Below are positions 7,532-12,170 of a stretch of 12,170 nucleotides of DNA, piece after piece; the first letter of the stretch is position 1, and each line of letters starts with the position of its first letter. The stretch spans positions 1 to 12,170 of the forward strand of contig SLBE01000032.1 in NCBI GenBank assembly GCA_007126465.1, read 5' to 3'. Source of the stretch: Syntrophomonadaceae bacterium (GTDB lineage Bacteria; Bacillota; Dethiobacteria; DTU022). The notes under the pieces were generated by a model that did no database searches, was not told where the DNA came from, and saw only the letters and a program-made list of their open reading frames with translations. A program made the position numbers and the translations under genes.

Positions 7532-9010
7532 TTAAATCACCTTACGGCGGTTAAGCTCCCTATTGAGGAATCCTAAAAATTCTTCAGCCTTTTTTTTAGG
7601 TGGAAGGGTGAGCAGGCTAACCCCGATGAAAAGAGTTACAGCTACAATTCCACTCCATACCCCGGGCCATAAATCAAGGGGCCGCCACCCGCTGTACTGC
7701 AGAATCATAGCGGTCAAGCCTCCTACTATAACGCTGGAGAGTACCCCGGCAGCAGTACCCCTTTTCCAGAAAAAGGCACCGATTAAAGCCGGTACCATCA
7801 CCAGCAGGCCGGCCGACGATGCCACTGACAGGGCGGCTATCAGATCCAGGCGCAGGGTGGCAAAGGCCAGGATAAACAGGGTAAAGAGGGGCACAAAAAT
7901 CCTGCCGATTAAAAGCTCCCTCTCTTCGTCAATCTCCCGCGAAATATTTTTAAAGACATCGCGGCAGACCATGGATGACAGGGACAAAATAATTGAATTA
8001 ACCGTGGAAATAGCAGCCGCACTGATGCCAAGCATGACCAACAGCGCTACTATATTAGGAACTATATTCATACTGAGCAGCACCGGGGTAGCGCTGTCTG
8101 CCACCTCCAGGTCAGGCAGCAGCAGGCGGGCAGAAAAACCCCATATGATGGAAACCAGGGTATAGATAAAGCCGAAAATGAGAAAACCCATGACCATAAT
8201 CCTCATCTGGCCGAGTGAACCAGGCATAAACAGTCGCTGGCTGACCTGGGGGTTGGAAAGGGAAAAGAAAAACCAGGGCAAAGTCAAACCAACAAAGGCA
8301 TTGACATTAAAGAAACCGGGACCGGGAACAGTCAGCCACTGCGGGTACTGCGCTTCTAACTGGGCAAACATCCCGCCGAAACCGTCAAAAGCCCGGTAAG
8401 CGATAAAAATAACGGAGAGCACGGCAACAGTAAGCATCACCGCTGCCTGGAGTGAATCTGTCCAGGCCACGGCTTTTAAACCGCCTGTCCAGGTCCAGTA
8501 AACTGCAATTACTGCGGCAACCGATACGCCTGCTATATAGGGAATTGCTCCCCCGGAGATCCCTTCCAAAAGGGCACCAATCCCGATTAACTGCACGGCG
8601 CTGTAAGGAATTAAAAATATTACCGCTGCCACGGCGGAAACTATCGACACGGCCCTGCTGCCGTAACGGTCCCCCAGCATTTCAGTCGGGGTCAGGTAAT
8701 TATAGCGGTTGCCGACCAGCCAGAAGCGCGGCCCGAAAAAGGCTACAAGGATCAGGCCGGAGAGGTAAATAAGTTCAAAACCAAGCGCTCCGACCCCGCC
8801 GATATAAGTGAAACCGGCCAGACCGACCAGCATAAAAGCGCTGTAGGTGGTTGCGCTGTAGGTAAGGGCAGCGACAACTCCGCCCAGGGCCCGCCCGGCC
8901 AGGAAAAAATCATTAACGCCGCTGCCCAGTTTCCTGCGGGCCTGGCGGGCGATGATACTGCCGACAATGAAGTATAAGAAGAGGGCCAGGTAAATGGTAT
9001 TAGCGTCCAT
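7532..9010 (-). CDS. Sodium:solute symporter (SSS/SLC5 family)
   Basis: This roughly 492-residue integral membrane protein has about 13 hydrophobic segments and SSS-family landmarks. These include the N-terminal DFFLAGRALGGVVAALTY segment, a TM5-TM6 region GGLKAVAWTDSLQAAVM, and SNPQVSQRLF. It should import a small organic solute with sodium. The layout, with a small DUF3311-like partner upstream, resembles the pantothenate/monocarboxylate (PanF-like) subgroup, but the substrate cannot be read from sequence. Two ATGs exist. GGAGGG touches the ATG at 9016 directly, while the ATG at 9010 sits six bases away, so 9010 is preferred. It overlaps the upstream small gene by 11 bases and precedes larE by 11, indicating coupled expression. 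Confidence 0.9.
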   Translation of the reverse strand: MDANTIYLALFLYFIVGSIIARQARRKLGSGVNDFFLAGRALGGVVAALTYSATTYSAFMLVGLAGFTYIGGVGALGFELIYLSGLILVAFFGPRFWLVGNRYNYLTPTEMLGDRYGSRAVSIVSAVAAVIFLIPYSAVQLIGIGALLEGISGGAIPYIAGVSVAAVIAVYWTWTGGLKAVAWTDSLQAAVMLTVAVLSVIFIAYRAFDGFGGMFAQLEAQYPQWLTVPGPGFFNVNAFVGLTLPWFFFSLSNPQVSQRLFMPGSLGQMRIMVMGFLIFGFIYTLVSIIWGFSARLLLPDLEVADSATPVLLSMNIVPNIVALLVMLGISAAAISTVNSIILSLSSMVCRDVFKNISREIDEERELLIGRIFVPLFTLFILAFATLRLDLIAALSVASSAGLLVMVPALIGAFFWKRGTAAGVLSSVIVGGLTAMILQYSGWRPLDLWPGVWSGIVAVTLFIGVSLLTLPPKKKAEEFLGFLNRELNRRKVI

Positions 9011-9203
9011 CGTCATCCCTCCAGCGGGCAGTAATTATACCAAGGCAAATAATGACCACCAGGGCAAAAACATTCCAGAACAGAAAGGATCCGTAAACAC
9101 TCGTTAAATCCCTTAATGGTGGTAGAAAAGGAACTACGAATGCTGCCAGAATTATTACCCCGAAAAACAAAGCCCAGAAGATTCTCTGCTGTTTTAAGCT
9201 CAT
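9000..9203 (-). CDS. Small two-helix membrane protein, DUF3311-like symporter partner
   Basis: This 67-residue protein has two hydrophobic helices (about residues 8-26 and 40-59) joined by a loop with VPFLPPLRD, and ends in a basic/acidic tail. The size, PP motif and placement directly upstream of a sodium:solute symporter match the DUF3311/YhdT-type small proteins that accompany such transporters. An accessory role is inferred from context only. The ATG at 9203 lies eight bases after GGAGG, whereas the ATG at 9209 is only two bases away, so the shorter form is chosen. The stop overlaps the symporter start region. Confidence 0.75.
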   Translation of the reverse strand: MSLKQQRIFWALFFGVIILAAFVVPFLPPLRDLTSVYGSFLFWNVFALVVIICLGIITARWRDDDGR

Positions 9204-9239
9204 CTGCATTGCCTCCGTTTCAGGCTCTTAATATATGGC

Positions 9240-9270
9240 ATTATATCATGGATAAGGCCCACCCTGGCAA
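9240..9270 (-). promoter_or_regulatory. Candidate promoter of the DUF3311-symporter-larE operon
   Basis: On the - strand TATAAT (9240-9245) lies 19 bases from TTGCCA (9265-9270). The -10 is perfect but the spacing is long, so the -35 assignment is uncertain. It sits about 35 bases upstream of the first gene. Confidence 0.45.
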
Positions 9271-9277
9271 GCATAAC

Positions 9278-9307
9278 TTGACTCTCATGTAAGAATTTTG
9301 CTATAAT
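9278..9307 (+). promoter_or_regulatory. Sigma-A-type promoter of the dockerin protease gene
   Basis: TTGACT (9278-9283) and a perfect TATAAT (9302-9307) are separated by 18 bases. It lies 34 bases before the ATG at 9341 and immediately beside the opposing - strand promoter. AGGTGG follows upstream of the start as the ribosome site, at a rather long spacing of about 12 bases. Confidence 0.75.
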
Positions 9308-9340
9308 TTTCTCGAAACTTAAAGGTGGTAGTTATAAATA

Positions 9341-11035
9341 ATGATTAAACTTATCCGCCAGGGCTCCAAATATTTATGCGCCCTATTAGCCGGCTTCATC
9401 ATCCTTTTCCTGGTCCCGGTATCAACGGGTGCTGCACCTGCAGCTGATCCGGACAGGACCAAACTTGATAATTTTAGCAGCATCAGTGAGATGGTTTCAG
9501 AAGAGCTTCTTTTCCCTTCCCGCACCGTCATGCAGATAATAGATAGTCAATTCTACAAGTGGCATGAATACGAAAACCCAACAAATGGCAGTGTTGCTAT
9601 CTTCCAGCTTGAACCGGAAAAAACTGCCCTGTGCAGCGATAAAGCATTTGAACTACTGCAGCTTTCCGGGCAATGGCAAGATGAAAGTTATACATACCAG
9701 TCCGCCGGTGCGGAAACGCCTTCTCTTAGCAGCTACAACATATCAGAGGCTGTCTACGAGCAGCCTGATAATAATGGTGTAGTTTTAAATCAATTCACTT
9801 ACCTGCAAGGCGGAATGACCGACGACCGCACAGCGGTAAATATCAGGGATACCGAGACCTACCCTTACAATACTATTGGTTTCTTGACCACAGATTTTCC
9901 GTATGAATTTATGAGAGGCACCGCTTTCCTGGTTAGCCCTCACATGGCGATAACCAACGCTCACAATATCTATTCTCCGCAGTTCGGCGGCTGGTACCGG
10001 ACAATCCGCTTCACCCCGGCCCAGTATGAAGACGGGAACATGGATATTATCACCCCCTATTCCACGATCAACCCTGATAAAGCTGTTGTGAACAGTATGT
10101 TTAAAGACTACGAGGATAATGAAGAAAGAGAAAAAGCAGTCAACCATGATTATGGTGCAATCTTTTTTGAAACACCGATCAGCGGCATTAACACCTTCAT
10201 GCCCCTGGAATTTAACCACATCCCGGAAAAAATCAGCCTGCTTGGTTACCCCGGCAATGTACGGGGCAAGCTGACACTTGGCATGTGGCTTTCCGAAGGG
10301 CCCATGGTAAAAAATGATGAACACTGTCTTTTCTATGAAGCCTACACCAGCGGCGGAAACAGCGGCAGCCCGGTTTTCGTCTACAACGAGACAGCCGGTA
10401 CTTACAGGGTTGTGGCCATCCATTCCTTTGCTTCGATAAACTACTTCAGCGGCGGCCCCCACCTAAACAGCAAAAACCGCAGTTTAATTGAGCAATGGCT
10501 GCGCTGGGCCCCGGAAAGCGAGGCAGAATCTCCTCCTGTTGAAACAGAAGAACTGGAAAAGGATGAACAGGAATTAATGATACCGGAGCTGAGCCTGAGC
10601 CGAACCGAACTCAGCCTGGTTGAAAATGATACAAAGTCCCTCATCGTTACCGTAAACAGTGACGATATTTCTTACGATGAGCTTATCTGGATTAGCAGTA
10701 ACCCCCGGATTGCCACCGTGGAAAATAACGGTGTTGTTAAGGGCATAAATGAAGGCAGAACCACGGTTAAAGTGATGACCCCCGACGGCAGGGTTGAAGC
10801 AGTCTGTGAAGTGACCGTGCTCAGGACCACCAGCGGCCGACTGCCCGGTGATGTAAACGGTGACAACCTGGTCGATGTCCAGGACGTAGCCCTGGTTACA
10901 CGTCACGTCTTAAACTACGCAAATCTCAATGAAAACCAGATACAAGTAGCAGATGTGAATAATGACGGTATCGTCGATGTTCGAGATGTAACATTAATCA
11001 TGCAGTTCACCCTGGGCTTAATTGACACTTATTGA
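9341..11035 (+). CDS. Secreted V8/trypsin-like serine protease with Big2 and dockerin domains
   Basis: The 564-residue protein starts with a Sec signal peptide (cleavage near Ala31-Ala34). Residues about 35-170 match nothing I recognise and may be a propeptide. A chymotrypsin-fold protease follows, with His208 in AITNAHN, Asp270 in VNHDYGAIFF and Ser341 in TSGGNSGSPVF, a complete triad in the glutamyl-endopeptidase (S1B/V8-like) style. After a Glu-rich linker (about 393-412) comes a Big2 Ig-like domain (about 415-495). A type I dockerin (about 502-560) has two calcium-loop repeats, GDVNGDNLVDVQDV and ADVNNDGIVDVRDV. The dockerin should bind a cohesin on a scaffold or on the cell surface, making this an extracellular, complex-bound protease. 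No cohesin is in the window. The target proteins are unknown. The stop overlaps or abuts a small membrane-protein gene. Confidence 0.93.
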   Translation: MIKLIRQGSKYLCALLAGFIILFLVPVSTGAAPAADPDRTKLDNFSSISEMVSEELLFPSRTVMQIIDSQFYKWHEYENPTNGSVAIFQLEPEKTALCSDKAFELLQLSGQWQDESYTYQSAGAETPSLSSYNISEAVYEQPDNNGVVLNQFTYLQGGMTDDRTAVNIRDTETYPYNTIGFLTTDFPYEFMRGTAFLVSPHMAITNAHNIYSPQFGGWYRTIRFTPAQYEDGNMDIITPYSTINPDKAVVNSMFKDYEDNEEREKAVNHDYGAIFFETPISGINTFMPLEFNHIPEKISLLGYPGNVRGKLTLGMWLSEGPMVKNDEHCLFYEAYTSGGNSGSPVFVYNETAGTYRVVAIHSFASINYFSGGPHLNSKNRSLIEQWLRWAPESEAESPPVETEELEKDEQELMIPELSLSRTELSLVENDTKSLIVTVNSDDISYDELIWISSNPRIATVENNGVVKGINEGRTTVKVMTPDGRVEAVCEVTVLRTTSGRLPGDVNGDNLVDVQDVALVTRHVLNYANLNENQIQVADVNNDGIVDVRDVTLIMQFTLGLIDTY

Positions 11036-11052
11036 AAGGATCGAAGCTAACA

Positions 11053-11253
11053 GTGCCTTCAATAAAAAATTACTCTCTATTTACCACCCTGCTTTGCGCT
11101 ATCATCTTCATCAGCATTCCAGCCGGTGTTCTGCTGGCAATAGCCGGCGTCAACATTCCTGATTTTATCTACGTCATCTGGGGCCTGGCTTTATTTATCT
11201 TGTTTACCTCTGTCCTGATTGAATTAAGACCGGGAAACCGCAACAAAGATTAA
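11053..11253 (+). CDS. Small two-helix membrane protein of unknown function
   Basis: This frame encodes 66 residues from GTG 11053 with two hydrophobic segments, about residues 9-32 and 39-56, and a short charged tail. I do not recognise a family. GTG is preferred because AAAGGA (11036-11041 region) precedes it, although at 12 bases the gap is long. A TTG at 11032 would overlap the protease stop codon but has no ribosome site. It follows the protease gene directly and ends at the bidirectional terminator, so the two are likely co-transcribed. Being short and without a strong start, it is less certain than its neighbours. Confidence 0.55.
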   Translation: MPSIKNYSLFTTLLCAIIFISIPAGVLLAIAGVNIPDFIYVIWGLALFILFTSVLIELRPGNRNKD

Positions 11254-11298
11254 AAAAAGGGCTTCGAGCTGTTTTGGAGCCCCGAAACCCTTTATTAT
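11252..11298. terminator. Bidirectional terminator between the small membrane gene and tRNA-Arg
   Basis: AAAGGG (11256-11261) pairs with CCCTTT (11288-11293). After one C/A mismatch TTCG pairs with CGAA, then GCT pairs with AGC around a loop. Seven A residues at 11252-11258 supply a good T tract on the - strand, ending the tRNA transcript. The + strand has a weaker TTTATT tail. Confidence 0.75.
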
Positions 11299-11301
11299 CA
11301 C

Positions 11302-11377
11302 TGGCGCGCCTGGGAGGATTTGAACCCCCGACTAATGGATTAGAAGTCCACTGCTCTATCCCCTGAGCTACAGGCGC
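11302..11377 (-). tRNA. tRNA-Arg (anticodon TCT)
   Basis: The - strand folds as a 76-base cloverleaf with an encoded CCA end. The acceptor stem GCGCCTG/CAGGCGC is a perfect seven pairs with discriminator G. The D-arm is GCTC/GAGC, the anticodon arm GTGGA/TCCAT frames the loop CTTCTAA with anticodon TCT, and the T-arm has the TTCAAAT loop. TCT reads AGA and AGG arginine codons. Confidence 0.97.
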
Positions 11378-11389
11378 ATTTCACTTAAT

Positions 11390-11418
11390 ATATTAACCCG
11401 AAACACGAGAAAATACAA
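11390..11418 (-). promoter_or_regulatory. Candidate promoter of tRNA-Arg
   Basis: On the - strand TTGTAT (11413-11418) and TAATAT (11390-11395) are separated by exactly 17 bases. This places the transcription start a few bases before the mature tRNA 5' end at 11377. The elements are imperfect matches to the consensus. Confidence 0.45.
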
Positions 11419-11438
11419 TGCTTTATCGGCAAAAATAG

Positions 11439-12170
11439 CTAGCCTATGGTCCCTTCGCGCAGGAAATCCCACTGCCCCTCGCGCCAAATAAAGACAGCCT
11501 TGATTGACCACTCGCTAAAAGGCGGCCCAAACAGGACCGTGGCAAATTCATCTTCTGTAGATTCTACCATGTATACGATAACATTATCTTCTTCCAGGTC
11601 GTACTCCTCAAAAAACGCTTCAAAATCCTCAAGATCATCGGTATGAAGTAAAATCACACCAGGATCATCTATTCTTTCGGCAAGCCATTCTTCCATGGCT
11701 TCCTCTAACACATCATAGTCGGGCGGCATCTCTTCTTCCGGACCGTTTTCATCCTGGTCTTCAGCGGGATCAGCAGGTTCCGTTACTTCATCATTCGGAT
11801 CTTCCACACCGGCCTGCTCATCATCATTAGCAACATCTGGAACTTCCAGGGGGTCGTCATCTACTGACTGATCATCATCTGTATCAGTTAGCATATAGAC
11901 TCCACCGATTACCATGAACAAAACCAGGATTATTACGAAGGCTGGAACCATGAACCCGGTTTTCTTTTTAGGTTCGTAATCAAGTTCGCTTAACTCACTT
12001 TCCAGCTCTTCAGCGGTTTTGGCGTAATCTTCTCCCCCGAAATCCAATTCAGGGTAATCTTCCTCCCCACCATCTTCCGTGAAAGCCGGGAAAGCTTTAA
12101 TCTCTGAACCACAATGCTTACAATACAGGTCATCACTGTTAACTTCTTTGCCGCATACCGGGCAGGTTGC
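11439..12170 (-). CDS. Zinc-ribbon, single-pass membrane protein with acidic linker, 5' partial
   Basis: The frame is open through the right edge of the window. A TTG at 12047 is not the start because coding continues upstream. The visible 243 residues begin with a zinc ribbon, CPVCG at residues 3-7 and CKHCG at 17-21 (Cys-x2-Cys-x10-Cys-x2-Cys), typical of an N-terminal double-cysteine ribbon, so the true start is probably only a few codons outside. A Glu-rich stretch, KKK, and one transmembrane helix (about 73-94) follow. Next is a Pro/Asp/Glu-rich linker of about 55 residues and a C-terminal domain of about 95 residues containing FATVLFGPPF and FIWREGQWDFLREG. The ribbon should be cytoplasmic and the C-terminal domain outside. 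Function is unknown; the architecture resembles membrane-tethered zinc-ribbon proteins common in Firmicutes. It is upstream of tRNA-Arg on the same strand. Confidence 0.85.
   Translation of the reverse strand, partial: ATCPVCGKEVNSDDLYCKHCGSEIKAFPAFTEDGGEEDYPELDFGGEDYAKTAEELESELSELDYEPKKKTGFMVPAFVIILVLFMVIGGVYMLTDTDDDQSVDDDPLEVPDVANDDEQAGVEDPNDEVTEPADPAEDQDENGPEEEMPPDYDVLEEAMEEWLAERIDDPGVILLHTDDLEDFEAFFEEYDLEEDNVIVYMVESTEDEFATVLFGPPFSEWSIKAVFIWREGQWDFLREGTIG

Noticed and set aside
7563..8165. Open frame of 200 codons on the + strand under the symporter
   Set aside because: It is Arg/Ser/Thr-rich, a typical antisense shadow of hydrophobic membrane-protein codons, with no start signal.
9785..10462. 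Open frame of 225 codons on the - strand inside the protease gene
   Set aside because: The + frame has an intact catalytic triad and signal peptide; the antisense frame has no recognisable domain or ribosome site.
11302..11377. tRNA-Arg as an integration site for a mobile element
   Set aside because: No integrase, no duplicated tRNA 3' end and no change in gene style are visible on either side.

Overview
The window reads as chromosomal DNA of an anaerobic, Gram-positive-type bacterium, most likely a clostridial Firmicute. This is inferred from strong AGGAGG-type ribosome sites, GTG/TTG starts, lipoprotein and Sec signals without outer-membrane features, a dockerin-bearing secreted protease, and PTS-era style glycerol kinase. 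Several envelope proteins are strikingly acidic and there is a sodium:solute symporter, which would suit a saline or alkaline habitat, but that is only a hint. No mobile element, CRISPR array, integrase or phage gene is visible. Genes are densely packed and no gene-free stretch exceeds 300 bases.

Region 1 (1-2997, + strand): the 3' part of a very large secreted or surface repeat protein. It carries eight InlB-type B-repeats and two Ig-like domains, and ends in a tyrosine-rich tail instead of a recognisable cell-wall anchor. Its 5' end lies outside the window. Region 2 (3013-6095, - strand): an apparent operon read right to left, MBL-fold hydrolase, then glpK (overlapping by 32 bases), then a DUF192 lipoprotein. 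It converges on the repeat protein. Region 3 (6096-6694): a divergent extended -10 promoter drives a tiny, extremely acidic lipoprotein, closed by a bidirectional terminator shared with larE.

Region 4 (6693-9209, - strand): a tight operon of a small two-helix DUF3311-like protein, a sodium:solute symporter and larE, the sulfur transferase that makes the nickel-pincer cofactor. Region 5 (9210-11253, + strand): a back-to-back promoter region, then a secreted V8/trypsin-like serine protease with a Big2 domain and a C-terminal type I dockerin, followed by a small membrane protein. Region 6 (11256-12170, - strand): a bidirectional terminator, tRNA-Arg(TCT), and a zinc-ribbon membrane protein that runs off the right edge.

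Functionally the window mixes an extracellular programme (repeat adhesin, dockerin protease, lipoproteins) with central carbon metabolism (glycerol phosphorylation, solute uptake and nickel-pincer cofactor synthesis). The most informative points are the dockerin-tagged protease, which implies a cohesin partner elsewhere, the symporter-larE operon, the translationally coupled MBL-glpK pair, and the duplicated B-repeat/Ig module kept under strong protein-level constraint. I did not find an obviously new multi-gene system. The candidates for novelty are individual proteins.
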